Positions 50,965 through 63,115 of a stretch of DNA of 64,000 nucleotides are shown piece by piece. The number at the start of each line of letters is the position of its first letter. Within the stretch, counting starts at the first letter, position 1. The position numbers were made by a program, and so were the translations under genes. The notes under the pieces were generated by a model, which saw nothing but the letters and a program-made list of their open reading frames with translations, was not told the DNA's origin and ran no database searches. Source of the DNA: Sternotherus odoratus. Its lineage: Eukaryota; Chordata; Testudines; Kinosternidae. Where the stretch lies: contig JAVMKO010000006.1 in assembly GCA_032164245.1 (NCBI GenBank), forward strand, positions 7,083,001 to 7,147,000, written 5' to 3'.

Positions 50965-52645
50965 AAGAACATAAGTATGGAGATAATGGATCAGGCCAAT
51001 GGTACAGCTAGCCCAGTATCCTGTCTTCCATCAGTGGCCAATACCAAATAGTTCAGAGGGAATTAACAGAACCTGGCAATTATCAAGAGATCCATCCCAT
51101 CATCCAGTCCCCCCTTCTTTTACGGACACCCAGAGAATGGGGTTGCATCCCCGACCATTTTAACTAGCAGCCAGTAATGGTGCTATCTAATTTTTTAAAA
51201 TTAAGTTGTAATTGGCCTTCCCAACATCCCCTGGCAATGAGTTCCGCAGGTTGACTGTGTGTTGTGTGAAGAAATACTTCCTTTTGTTTGTTTTAAACCT
51301 AATGCCTATTAATTTCATTGGCGACTCCTGGTTTCTGTGTTATGTGAAGGAGTAAATAATTCCTTATTCAATTTCTCCACACCAGTCACAATTTTATAGA
51401 CCTGTATCATATTCCCACTTAGTCATCTCTTTTGCAACCTAAGTTCCAGTCTTGTTAATGACTCCTCATACAGAAGTGGTTTCATACCCTTAATCATTTT
51501 TGTTGCCTTTCTCAGTACCTTTTTCAATTCTATTTTATTTTTTTGAGATGGGATGACCAGAACTGCACACACTATTCAAGTTGTGGGTGTACCATGGATT
51601 TATACAGTGGCATTATTCTATTTTCTGTATTATCTACCCTTTCCTATCAGTTCTGAACACTGTTCGCTTTTTTGACTGCCAATGCACATTGAGCAGATGT
51701 TTTCAGAGAACTATCCACAATGTCCCCAACATCTCTTTCTTGAGTGGTAACAACTAGGGTAGGTCTCTAGACTACACAGTTACATCAGTGGAGCTGCACC
51801 AATGTAGTTGTACCGCAGTAGCACATCTGGTGAAGAAACTCTTGGCCATTGGCTTCATAACTCCACCTCCGCAAGAGGCAGTAGTTGTATTGGCAGGAGA
51901 AGCTCTTCCACCGACATAGCGCTCTCTAAGGACTTGTCTTCACTACCTGCCAGATCGGCGCGTACTGATTGATCTATCGGGGATCCATTTATCGTGTCTC
52001 ATCCAGATGCGATAAATCTATCCCCAAAGATGCTCCCCATCAACTCTGGTACTCCAGCTCACCAAGAGGAGTAAGCGGAGTCGACGGGGGAGCCCGCTGC
52101 TGCTGTGAGGATGGCAGGTAAGTCGATCTAAGATGTGCCGACTTCAGCTATGCTATTCACATAGCTGAAGTTGTGTATCTTAGGTCAATTCTCCTCCCCT
52201 CCCGCCGCTATCTTAGACCTGGCCAAAATGGGGGGGTAAAGTCGATATAACTGCATTGCTCAGGCATCTGGATTTTTCACACCCCTGAGTGATGTAGTTA
52301 TACTGAAGTAAGTATGTATTGTAGACCAAACCTTAATTTCGATCCCATCATTTTGTATGGATAGTTGGGCTTATGTTTTCCAATGTGTATTACTTTGCAT
52401 TTATCATAACTGAATTTCATCTGGCTATTTGTTGTCCGGTCACCCAGTTTTATGAGATCCCTTTATAACTTTTCACAGTTGGCTTTGGATTTAATGATCT
52501 TGAGTAATTTTGTATCTGCAAATTTTGCCACCTCACTGTTGACCGCTTTTCCCAGATCATTTATGAATATGTTGAACAGCACTGGTCTCAGTACAGACCC
52601 CTGGGGAGAACACTATGGTGTCTAGCCTTCTGCCTACAATCCCAT
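50965..52645 (-). pseudogene. CR1 LINE 3' half, antisense, with nested MITEs
   Basis: The plus strand shows the antisense CR1 series: AGCCCAGTATCCTGTCTTCC, GAGTTCCGCAGGTTGACTGT, TTTTTGAGATGGGATGACCA, then TCATTTATGAATATGTTGAA and CAGTACAGACCCCTGGGG. The minus strand gives short RT pieces such as TGSVLFNIFIND-like and AVNSEVAKFAD. 51750-52330 is foreign insertion. Confidence 0.8.
51750..52330. mobile_element. hAT-like MITE nested in CR1, itself holding a second MITE
   Basis: Outer ends GGTAGGTCTCTAGACTACAC and, reversed, GGTTTGGTCTACAATACATA. Inside, about 51928-52215, lies a palindromic unit with GCGATAAATCTATCCCC, GGAGTCGACGGGGGAGC-like and CTTCAGCTATGC...GCTGAAG segments typical of a turtle MITE. 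Boundaries are approximate. Confidence 0.6.
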
Positions 52646-53669
52646 AGGTCTGTATAAGCTGTTTACTAGATAGGAGTTAGAAAAAGAACTGCTTGAATCA
52701 ACTTATATTAAACCTGCTAAAACTTGTCACTAAATGTTGCCTTAAATCTGTTGCAGTTTTTCCAGAGTGACCTGTGATGTAAACCAAACCCCCACTCCCC
52801 CCCAAAAAAACCCCACCACGACCATTTAGATTTAAGAATTTCCTGCTTCTGTTGGTTGAAAATACTGGCTTTCTGACATTGAAAGCACTGGTGAAAAGAA
52901 TCAACAATGTGATCTTTTTTTCTAACAGTCTGTGATTATAAGCCATAGACAGTGATATTTTCCATGAGGATCACCCCATGAAAATTGTTTTCCAGGAGCC
53001 AAGCCATTAATAATCCTAGGAAAATATAATTAACAGGGCTCTCTAATGAAGGTGAAATATAAGGCAGTAGAAAAAAAGTACAAGGGATTAGTAAGATTTA
53101 TCTGACCACCAGGTGGCATCTGGAGTCTGATAATTATTTTACCTACACAGTAGCTGCAGAAAAATATTTTGTCAATTCAGTTTTAAATAGCACAAGACAA
53201 GAAGCCACACCTGGGAATAAGAACCTGCAACATTTCAGCTCTGAACATTTTTTTTTCTGTGCAGTTTGAATGAGCTACAAAACATCTGACTACCTCCACT
53301 CCTCCAGCCATTTCTTTACTAATCAACATCAAATGAAGGATTTAACCTATTTCATCCCTGTGGTACGAAAATAGTTATGCATCTGGTCTAACGCTGTTTT
53401 GATCTATCCTGTTCTGACACCAAATTATGCAGAGGATCTCTAGTCAACCCCTCTTGTCCTGTCAGCAATTGCCCCCAGGATTTCCATTAGAAATGGGATT
53501 CGGATTTGCTATTAAATTGCTTTATTCTTAAATTGCTGTTTCTGTGGATTGGTACATAGATGCTGTGCTCCGCCCCAGAAGTGACTGCATTTCAGTAAAG
53601 TGATCCCCATATATCCCTTCCTTCGGTACAGGGTCATTGGAAGCTATAATTATTTGGGATCCAGTCAGA
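52646..53669. other. Intergenic DNA, no recognised feature
   Basis: AT-rich, unique-looking sequence. Confidence 0.5.
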
Positions 53670-54075
53670 GATGAAAGTAAGGTGGTACGCCCTGGTATGG
53701 TGTACCAGCAAGAGCCAGTGTGCTGTACTGGGGGGGACCTGCTTCTTCAGGTGGAAACCTAAAGGGCCTGGGGCTTCCAGGACTCTGGCAGCTATTTAAA
53801 GGACCCCGGGTGGTAGAGGCAGTGGGAGCCCTGGGCCCTTTAAATAGTCACCGGAGCCCCGCCGCCACTACCCTGGGCTCAGGCAGCAGGGCTCCAGGGA
53901 TGATTTAAAGGGTCCCGGATCATAATGGCAGCTGGAGCCCGGGGCCCTTTAAATCGGCCCCGGAGCTGGCCCCACCTCTTGCAGTAGAGGCCACGCCTCT
54001 TCCAGTCGAACCCTCCCCCCCGGACTCCAGAGTACCAATAGGTCCTTTAAGTGACTTTCACATCTCTCTCTAGTA
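53670..54075. mobile_element. hAT-like MITE related to 58436-59055
   Basis: It starts CAGAGATGAAAGTAAGGTGG and ends GTGACTTTCACATCTCT, imperfect inverted ends. The interior repeats TTTAAA(GGG/TCG) with GGGCCCTTTAAAT blocks. No clear target duplication. Confidence 0.65.
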
Positions 54076-54189
54076 CTGCAAAGGTTTAACACAAGTAACT
54101 TCACTCGTGGGAGTAGTCCCAATTGAAGACAATGGGACTATTCATGCAAAGTCAGACACCTGCGTACATGTTTGCAGGATGAGGGCCTA

Positions 54190-54250
54190 AATGTTTGTAA
54201 AGCTCTTTAAGATCATCAGCTGGAAGGCGCTATAAGTATAAATTATCACA
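54190..54250 (+). repeat. MIR-like SINE tail
   Basis: TAAAGCTCTTTAAGATCATC and AAGGCGCTATAAGTATAAAT match the 3' part of MIR/CORE-SINEs. Confidence 0.5.
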
Positions 54251-54295
54251 TTAATATTGACAATATCTGATCACAAAGGGAAAATTGGGGTTTGG

Positions 54296-54419
54296 AAATT
54301 AATAACAGCAGAGGAAAATTAATTGATACATAAACATTTAATTGCACATAGAGTTTATACCGAAACTCCATGTACCATTAAATGTTTATTAATTATTTTC
54401 CTCTGCTGATATTAATTTA
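54296..54419. repeat. AT-rich palindrome (MITE-like)
   Basis: An arm at 54296-54342 (AACAGCAGAGGAAAATTAAT, CATAAACATTTAAT) returns at 54376-54419 (ATTAAATGTTTATTAATTAT, TTTCCTCTGCTGATATTAAT). The loop is about 33 nt. Confidence 0.7.
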
Positions 54420-54992
54420 TATATAGGCAGACTGGGAATACTATTGCTCACATAATGGCAAATATTTTGTTATGTTCATATTGTGTTGTGCTCTTGAGCA
54501 ATCTGTAGGAGGTGCAATTTTCACTATCAATCTTTGTAATTCCTACTATAGACCATATCCTTAAAGCCTGTTTTTTGTGTAAGCATTTAACTTGCAGCAC
54601 TTAGTGTCAGTTCTATTAAATAGTAATATCCTAGGCTCTATCACACTTAAGGTACTTGAAACCCATTGAGCAAACCTACAACTTATTGCAAAAATTGCTA
54701 TAGCAATATAAATTAGGAGGCCTGGTAGCCTGCAAAAGGGAGGGTGGGGATGAAGGGAACTAGATGCCAAAGAAGCCTGTTTGTAGAGCTTAAAATACGA
54801 AAGCATTTGAGCAATGAGTGTTCCTAGGAGATGTGCAAAGCTCAACAATTTCTGGAAGGTTTTGTAGTCAAGCCAAAAGTTCAGATTATTACCAGAAGTT
54901 TCAGAATCCACTTAAAAATAAAGATTTTCAAACACATCCTCTGTTTCCCTTTCTTCTCTCCCATGTATTATTCGGGTTACAGTAGCACCTAA

Positions 54993-55164
54993 GGTAACAA
55001 AGAGTCCTGTGGCACCTTAAAGACTAACTATAAAGTATTGAAGCATAAGCTTTCGTGGGCTAATACCCACTGCATCCGACGAAGTTTATAGTTAGTCTTT
55101 AAGGTGCCACAGGACTTTGTTACCTCTGCTATTCCAGACTAACACGGCTACCTCTCTGATTCTA
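54993..55164. repeat. Head-to-head pair of family R copies (copies 4 and 5)
   Basis: Arms 54993-55034 and 55085-55124 are inverted and nearly identical (TCCTGTGGCACCTTAAAGAC...). The centre holds AAGCTTTCGTGGGCTAATAC. The plus-strand transcript would fold into a hairpin of about 40 bp. Confidence 0.8.
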
Positions 55165-55302
55165 TAGAAGTCTTGACTCCGATGATGGTCCCACAGAGCT
55201 GGGTGCTGTACAGACATAGTAGCAGACGGTCTTCGGCCCAAGGAGTTTACAATAAGTTGATAAGGCAAAGGGTGGGAGGGGAATCAAAGGTCCTGGAAGG
55301 TG

Positions 55303-55502
55303 AAATCATAGAATCATAGACTATCAGGATTGGAAGGGACATCAGGAGGTCATCCAGTCCAACCCCCTGCTCAAAGCAGGACAAATCCCCAACTAAATCA
55401 TCCCAGCCAGGGCTTTGTCAAGCCTGACCTTAAAAACCTCTAAGGAAGGAGTTTCTACCACCTCCCTACGTAACCCATTCCAATGCTTTACCACCCTAGG
55501 TA
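55303..55502 (-). repeat. CR1 LINE 3' end, antisense
   Basis: AATCATAGACTATCAGGATT, GGAAGGGACATCAGGAGGTC, CAACCCCCTGCTCAAAGCAG, TCATCCCAGCCAGGGCTTTG and CCATTCCAATGCTTTACCAC: one of the best-preserved CR1 tails in the window. Confidence 0.9.
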
Positions 55503-55575
55503 ACCCATTCATCCAAGATCACAAAGCAGGTCAGAGTCCGGAATAAACTCATGTTGCCCAGATCCCAGGTATGAA

Positions 55576-56556
55576 CCCACTCTGCCATTGCTTCCACAGA
55601 TCAAAGAATGCGACTTCCCCATCTCGGACAGCCTCTTTTTCTTCCAACCGTTTTGCTTTCATATTTCAATACAAATAGTGTTACATCTCCTACCTGGGGA
55701 GCTTGAGCTTCCTGCAGTGTCAGGTGCTGATTATGGGCCATACAACACAGAGGTACTGGAGAAATTGTGCAGAATAAAGGGTCAAGAGTTGTCTGCCATG
55801 GAACAAGTTGTCTGCTGTGGAAAAATTGCTTCAATGAGTGAGGTATCTCTTGGGTGGATTCATAGTGTGAAATGAAATCTACAAAGCTCCAGGAAAACTT
55901 ATATATCAAGCTTTCCTCCTTAACAGGATATATCAAGCTTTCCTTCTTACAAAGGATGTGGTGAACATGCCCAGATGTTGGCTTCAGGACAGTCTTTTAG
56001 CTTTTTTTCTCTGATCCAGTGTGAATTGTTTACAAAGGACTGAATCAAGTGAAAAGTGAAGTGTGGGCCAGCACAGAAAATTCCTGTGTCTGTTAGGTAA
56101 TATCATACAGCTGCTATTCTGAGACCAGATCCAAAGAGCACAGAAGTCAACGGGTGTCTTTCCGCCGATATCCATGAGCACTGGATTGGAGTGGATGAGT
56201 TTGGAAGAATTCTTCAAACATTTTAACTTGACATGGGCTGAACAGTTGTGTTGATGCAGTTTAGGGTTTTGGGATTCAAGCCCAGTTCAGGTCTAGGTTT
56301 TGGTGTGGTAGTTGACTATTATTTATGACTCTGGAGAATTCAAATTATGCTAGACACTATCCACATATACAGGAGGAAGAGACAGTCCCTTGCCACACAA
56401 ACTTACCATACAAGGCCATAATGTTGAAAGCTGTTTCACCTCCCTGGCCTCTCATGCCCGCATGGAGCACCATTGAAGTCCATGGGGCTTCAATGAGCAC
56501 AGGGGTTGGCCAGAGTAGATCTGCTTTAGGGTCAACGACTAAGAAGCTAAACAATG
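55576..56556. other. Intergenic DNA, no recognised feature
   Basis: Nothing recognised; short open frames show no domain. Confidence 0.5.
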
Positions 56557-57310
56557 CTGTGACACCCTGTACCTCACGGTAGCACCCTGGAACCCACATA
56601 TTCACCCCCACCGTGATATTATGATGATAGGTTTTGAATAAAATATGCCTTGTGAGGTAGCATTTTGTAAGACTTTATCTATTGAACGTTAATATCCCAT
56701 TTCATTGTATGTACTATAATGGTATGTGAACTTATGAAGTATTGCTGTATGTATTACTGAAATATGTTGTGAGGTTGGGAACACCCACAATGAGCCTTTC
56801 AGTTACAACAAAGGAGTAGCCATCAATAGGTAGACAGCATTAATGGCTCATCAGTACCCATCAAGAAAAGAATCCACTATCCAGAGGCTCCTTAGAGAAG
56901 GCGAATATGTAATGGGAAATGCGTGATCTCCACATCACAGCAAAGGGCTTTCCAGCAAGCTGGAAGAAAATATAAAAGAGGGGAAGTGACATCCTCACTT
57001 GGCCTCACCTGACCTCCTCCCCCAACTCAACACCTGGAAACCCGTCTGGAAGACAAAGGCTTTGAAGTGGGGAAATTTGGTCCCAGGCTGGAAAGAGTCC
57101 AGCCCGTGTATTGATGCTTGTACCATCTGTCAGGGTAAGAAAAGGAGTTAGATTCAACTCTTGCTTAGACTAAAAGTTTAGGATTTAGAATGCATGTTTA
57201 CTCTGAATTTTCTGAAGGTAACTATCACTGACTCTTATGCCTACCACCTAGAATCACTTAAAAGCAATCTTTTGGTAGTTTAAACGTATTTTAATGTTTC
57301 ATCCTTACCA
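56557..57310 (+). other. Possible solo LTR or LTR-like repeat
   Basis: It starts TGTGACACCCTGTACCTCAC, has TGCCTTGTGAGGTAGCATTT, a TATA-like ATATAAAAGAGG at 56971-56982 and GTGTATTGATGCTTGTACCA downstream. I recall this order from an abundant turtle repeat with LTR look. The right end and target duplication are not fixed. Confidence 0.4.
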
Positions 57311-58427
57311 GTGAGTTTGTGTCAAGTGCTCATCTGCTCAGGTTCCAAAGGCTGGTGCATGTCCACTTTCCCATGAAGAAGTGACGAACTAAGTAATGAA
57401 CTTACACAGGTCAGGCTTGTGACCAGTGCAAGATGGTACAGTCCTGGGGTGCAAGACTGGCGAGCTGGGGAGAATTGGCTGGAGCCTCTATTGACGTTCC
57501 TGAGTGGCTGGGAGATCATTCATGCAATACGGTTGGCTGTGTCCCTATTTGTGGATAGCTGTGCAAGTGTAGTACCTATCAAAAGTTTGTAGCTTGACAT
57601 CAGCATCACAGTATGAGAGGCCACCCAGGTTGGAAAATTTTGGGGGGTTCAGCGGCCCAGCACTCCAGGTTGCATCCCGGGGACCCCGTCACAATTGCAC
57701 AAGGTGAGGGAAGAAGGATAAGGGAAGAGGGCAGTGGCCTTGCAGAATATTTCAGGGAGGGCATTCCATGTGCACAGGGCACTATGGGGAAAAGCTTGAA
57801 TATGGTTATAAAAGAAGCAGATAAAGGATGGACAAGGCTAGCATCATTAGCAGAGGGGGATGGGAGCAACACAGTAAGACACTAGAGGGGAGAAGTAGTG
57901 AAGGGACTCGGAGACGAGGAACTTTACGCAGTGGATAAGAGGTAGTCAGAAGATGGATTCAGAAACAAGGTCAGAGTGATGGGCCTGGAAGATGAGTTTA
58001 GCAGATGCATTTTGAATGGAGAGAAGGGAGGGAAGAGGTGGTTATCGGAGCAGCCAGGGAGTAGGAGGCTGCTGGAATTGAAAGGAAATGATGGGATCCT
58101 GCATGATAGAAATAAAAGGTCAGATTTGAAATGGCACCAAAATCTCATGAGCTGCACTAGATCAGACAGAACTAAAATAATCAAAGGTCAGAAATCCATC
58201 AAAGTCCTGGTCTTAAGCCATTTTAATCTTAATTAAACGAAGATAAAATAAACATTTCGTTTGGGCAAAATATTTGCAGGGAAATAATCACCACCAGAAT
58301 TTGTCTGGTTTCAGGTTGCTGAAATGGTCTCAAAAAAGATCAGGTTTGTTGTCATTTTTAAAGTTCTCTACAATATTTTACATTAATCTCTTTCTTTTTT
58401 TGGTTTTTGCTGTTAGGGTGACAGCCA
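57311..58427. other. Intergenic DNA, no firmly recognised feature
   Basis: 57700-58160 is purine-rich with GAGGAACTTTAC and GGAGTAGGAGGCTGCTGG segments and may be the 3' UTR of an old LINE; I cannot support a family. Confidence 0.4.
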
Positions 58428-58435
58428 GAGGTGAA

Positions 58436-59055
58436 AGTAAGGCGGTACAGGCCGGTACTCCGTACCGGTAAAAAGCCTGTCCGGCTCCTACTGCCTTACT
58501 TTAGAGCACTGCTGCAGCGTTAACCACCCTGCCCCCCCCCCCCGCCTCACCGCCGGGGGCTGGGTAGTTGCTCCTCTTGCCCTCGACATCAGTAGTGGCG
58601 GCGGGGGGATGGACCGGAGGAGGGGCAGGGCAGTTAAAGTGCTTTGAGCAGGGTTCTTTTGCCGCTTTAAGAGACCCTGCTTAAAGTGCTGCTGGGCAGT
58701 GCTTTAGCGTTTCTGCCCCTTTTGCGCTCCCCGCTGGCAGCCAGTAGGGAGCTGCAGATGGAGGGGGGGGCACAAAAAGAGCAGCAACGTTAAAGCGCTG
58801 CTGTGACAGCGCTTTAACCCAGTCCTTTAAAGTGCTGCTGCAGCAGCGCTTTAAGATCCCTGTCCCTTTTGCTCCTCCCCCCCAGCTGCTGATGGGGGAG
58901 AGGGGCAAAAGGAACAGCTAACCAGACTCAGGTGGGGGGGTGGTGGCTGCAGATTCCCTAGCCCTGCCCCTTTTGTCTGAGGTCCCACCCCTTCCGGGGA
59001 CAGCTGCGGGCCCCACCCCTGTACCAGTAAATCAAAATTTTTACTTTCACCCCAG
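58436..59055. mobile_element. Non-autonomous hAT element, 620 bp, with perfect 8-bp target duplication
   Basis: It begins CAGAGGTGAAAGTAAGGCGG and ends TTACTTTCACCCCAG (inverted repeat with two changes). GTGACAGC flanks both sides (58428-58435 and 59056-59063). The interior is GC-rich with several GCTTTAA/TTAAAGCGCTG repeats. Confidence 0.9.
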
Positions 59056-59399
59056 GTGACAGCAAAAAGGTGGCAAATTTTTCATGCCTCTTGTTTGAAA
59101 TTTGAGATGGGTTTGCTGGTTGTGATTAGCGCTGGTGTAAAAAACGCAAAAAACGTTGACCCAAATTTTTTAAACTCTTACCAGACAAAATATATACTAT
59201 ACACTGAAATGTACGTACAATATTTATATTCCAATTGATTTTATAATTATATGATAAAAGTGAGAAAGTAAGCATTTTCTTCAACAACAGTGTTCTGTGA
59301 TACTTGTATTTTTATGTGCAATTGTGTAAGCAAGTAGTTTTTAAATAATGTGTAACTTAAGGAGACCAGACTCCTGAAAGGGGTACAGTAGTCTGGAAA

Positions 59400-59995
59400 G
59401 GTTGAGAGCCATTGGGCTAGAGGGAGGTTGCTAGCCGAGTTCCTCAGGGACTGGTTTTGGGACCAATCTTAACATTTTTATTTCTGACCATGGCACAAAA
59501 AGTGGGTGTGCGCTAATAAAATCGGCAGATGACACAAAGTTGGCAGGTCTTGTCAATACAGAGGAGGGCCAGAATATCCTACAAGAAGATCCGGATCATC
59601 TTGTACACTGGAGTAATAGAAATGGGATCAAATTTTATAGTGCGAAGTGCCAGGTCATGGATTTAAGGACTAACAAGAAGAATTTTTGCTATAGGCTAGG
59701 GACATAGTTGGAAAAGACAGAGGAGAAGAAAGATCTGGGTGTATTGGTTGATCATGGGATGACTATGAGCTGTCAGTATGATGCGGCCATGAAAAAGGCT
59801 AATGTGGTCTTGCAGTACATCAGTAGAGATGGGGAAGTGTTAGAACCATTATACAAGGCACTGGTGAGACTGCATCTGGAATCCTGTGGGAAATTCTGGT
59901 TTTCCTTGCTTAAGAAAGATGAATTCAAATAGGAACAGGCACAGAGAAAGGCCACTAGGATGATCTGAGGAATGGAAAACCAACCTTATGAAAGG
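59400..59995 (+). pseudogene. CR1 LINE reverse transcriptase fragment
   Basis: The sense strand reads VPQGLVLGPI, SADDTKLAGLVNTEEGQN (ADD is the RT catalytic core), EKKDLGVLVDHGMTMSCQYD, LEPLYKALVRLHLESC and QAQRKATRMI. Stops and frameshifts make it dead. Confidence 0.85.
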
Positions 59996-60519
59996 AGACC
60001 CAAAGAGATTGGTTTATGGGCAGGCATGGAATTTGCTCTCCAAGCTGCCCCATTTACCTGTCTGGAGCCGACCTCCTCTCCCCCCATCCTCCAAATATAG
60101 AAGTCAAACTACGCTTGTGGTGAGGCACTATATGGTTTTGGCTATGGTGAAGCTGATGTACTGTGGGCACTTATTAGCTGTGCATGAGAGTATGGAGGTT
60201 CTTATGGTTTGTGTTTTTCCCTCTTTGTAGCCACAGGAGCTCGGTACAGAAGAAAGAGGAGGTGATTATTTTTGTCAAGAATTCACAAATGGCTTTATGG
60301 CTTAGGGCTTAGTGGGCAATAGCTGCAGTGGAGCAGGATCAGATCCCAATGTTAGGGCCCAGCCTGGAACTTGGTGGGACTGTCATGCAAGGTGGGAAGG
60401 GAAGCAGTGGGATCTGGGATTCAGGACCAGCAGGGTAGAGGCTGGAGGGGAAGCCGGAGGAGGGGAAATGCAAGCAGCACACAACATCCAAATCTGACAT
60501 CAGGAATCATAACATTCAA
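59996..60519. other. Intergenic DNA, no recognised feature
   Basis: Nothing recognised. Confidence 0.5.
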
Positions 60520-61000
60520 AAACCAGTAGGAGAACACTTCAATCTTCCTGGCCATTTTGATGGTGTCAATTTTGAAACAGAAAAACTTCCAAAACAGACT
60601 CCAACGAGAAACTGAGGAACTGGAATTAATTTTCAAATTGGATAAAATTAACCAGGGGGCTAAATAGGACTTGTGAATGGTTCTCTCATTACACTAATTG
60701 ATTGTATTTCCCGAGTTAATTTACCTTCAACACTTGCTATCTCGTGCAGACACAGAAATCCATTTCAAAAGGTATTTTTTCCTCCTGCTGATAATGGCCC
60801 ATCCAGATTTAACAGCCTCTTAGAATTGGTTTGCTAATGTACAATTTTTTTCACCTTCTTTCTGTGTGTATAAATGCATCTTACTTCTGTTCCATTCTAT
60901 GCATCCAATGAAGTGAGCTATAGTCCACGAATGCTTATGCTGAAATAAACTGGTTAGTCTCTTAGGTGCTACAAGTATTCCTCGCTTTCTTTACAACATA
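60520..61000 (+). repeat. Retroelement 3' fragment with a family R-like tail
   Basis: 60590-60660 reads RETEELELIFKLDKINQGA in a short frame, like 33700. The tail at 60905-60990 has AAGTGAGCTATAGTCCACGA, AATGCTTATGCTGAAATAAA and TTAGTCTCTTAGGTGCTACA. Confidence 0.55.
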
Positions 61001-61404
61001 CAAGGACTCAATTTACCAGCCTCCTGTATATGCCTAGAAATACAATCAGCACAGCTGGTCAGGAATTTTTCAGCAAAATATTTTTTTCAGCAGAGAATGT
61101 GCTTTCCATAAAATCCAGTTGTCCATAGGAAAATGTCAGTTTTGCCAATTTTTTTTTGTATTTGCTGTCAGAAGGATTGTTACAAAATGTTTTGGTTGGG
61201 GTTGTGTTGACATTCATCTGTGTTCTGCAATGCCTCTTGCTCCTCTTCTCCCTTAGGGGCTGGGCTCCCTGTCCCTTCCATACTGCACAGGAAGGGGCTC
61301 AGTCAGAGACTGAGGTGAAAACACATGTTGAGCTATTGTGCTTTCTTCTGGGACAGAAACCCCCAGGATACCATCTAGAGATCAATAAAAAGCAATTAAC
61401 TGAT

Positions 61405-61468
61405 TAAGACGAGGAAGACTTTGTAGCACCTTAGAGACTAACCAGTTTATTTCAGTATAAGCTTGTCT
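61405..61468 (-). repeat. Family R-like tail, inverted fragment
   Basis: GACTTTGTAGCACCTTAGAG, ACTAACCAGTTTATTTCAGT and ATAAGCTTGTC: the reverse of 60920-60980. Confidence 0.6.
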
Positions 61469-63115
61469 TACCCACATCTATTCTTCCCTTTCCTTCATTC
61501 CACTTACTCTTTCCTTTTGCTGACTTGAAGCACCTTCTCTTCTCCAATGTTCTCTTTTTTCCTTCCATCATATCGCTCGACATATTAACACCGGAGCTTT
61601 TCCCTGTATTTCTTTCTCCTCTTCCAGACCCTTTTCCCTGGTCATGTTGTCTCCCACCGTTTCCATGTTGTTTCAATTTGGATTGGGCCCTCAAACTGCC
61701 TGAGATTTTGGGTATAAAGAGTATTGTTCATTAAGAAAGTGCCTGGCTGCAGGTCCCACTGTCCTCCACATTGCTGGGGAAATGGGTCCCACTTAGTAAA
61801 ATGACGAGGAATGAAAGAAACCTTTCACCCCTCGCCACATTTTGTTCAGCTTCTTTGTCCGTTTTGGGGAAAACTTGCTTTTGCTTTTTCCTCCCTCCGC
61901 ACAACTACATCAGAAGAAAGCAATAGAAATAAGTGGGCACCAGTGTAAGAGTCTTCATAGGGAACGGCAATGGAGCGAGATGCTTCTGTCTCTGCCTGAA
62001 GGCTCATTCCTGCCCCCTCCTGGACGTTTGGGAGAACTTGGAAGAGTTCTCCCCAGGAAAAGCGGATTACGATGAATTTTCTTTCAAATCTATCTCAACA
62101 GTCGAGAATTTAGCTAAGCCTTAAACAGATTCCTTTTTTTTGCCTGGATGCAGCCTTTGGATTACGCAGCCGCTGTAATGAACTCAACGTGGTGGTTTCC
62201 GATTTGGCCTTGTAGTGTTTGGCAAGAGGCCTTCGCCTGAATGTGGGCCCTGCTGAATCCAGATCTGATTCCTCTCACTTGGCACTGCTATTCCGCCTGC
62301 TGATGGAAGCTTTAAAGAAATAATAATAATAAAAAACCCTTGTATCTGAAATGCTTCCAGAAAACATCAACGTGCTTTCAGGCTTCCATCTATTGTGCAA
62401 GGCAAGCCTCTTAAGATTTAATATTTCAAAAACTGCAGTGCACCTGCTTGCAAGAAAAACTACCTTGTCACTTGATGACACATTGTGTTAAAACACTTAT
62501 TTTTTATTTATTAGCTTCAGAATGAGGATTTCTCCTTCCCTCTAGCTTCTATATGGAATAACACTTCCTCCTAGAATTATAGCTCATGATAACACGATGC
62601 ATTTACCGAGATGCCACAGTTCTCAGTCATTCACAAATGAACAACTTCTGTTTACGGTCAGAGCTTAAATGATTTTGGGTGATCCTGGCCTAGCCCTCAG
62701 AGCATTGCATCCTGTTGTACAAAAGCACTGCTAACCCTCCCTTGGCATGCTTTGAAATTCTGCCGGTGCTCTCAAGGTCAAATTGATTAACCCTTGAGAT
62801 TCAATACCCCGTGTCTAGCTGAAGAGGGCACTCCTGTTAGGTCAAAGTTGGTGCCACTCGGTTGCTACAACATACAGTTTGTTTTGCTGATTGGGGAGAG
62901 CTTGAAAAAAAGGATCCGTCTCCAACTCAACAGGTGCCTTACAAAGCACTGGAATCCGACACGTTGCTGCGCATTGCGTGCGTCTCAAGTGGGGAAAGAA
63001 ATCTCCCCGTGCAAAAGTGCATTTCTGAGCACACGGCACCCTTTCACTTTGTGTCCAGGTGTTGGATCAAAGTGTGGCTGTATGATAACCACTAGCCAAT
63101 ATAAATATGCAGAAG
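61469..63115. other. Intergenic DNA; candidate conserved non-coding block at 62090-62650
   Basis: 62090-62650 has balanced composition, no repeat signature and no domain-bearing frame. Otherwise nothing recognised. Confidence 0.3.

Larger units (their letters stand above)
54960..55575 (+). repeat. Old SINE-like repeat broken by two later insertions
   Basis: Host repeat pieces: 54970-54991 (GTTACAGTAGCACCTAA), 55165-55300 (GTGCTGTACAGACATAGTAG, GGCAAAGGGTGGGAGGGG) and 55505-55575 (CCAAGATCACAAAGCAGGTC). Between them sit an inverted pair of family R copies and a CR1 3' end, listed below. Confidence 0.6.
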
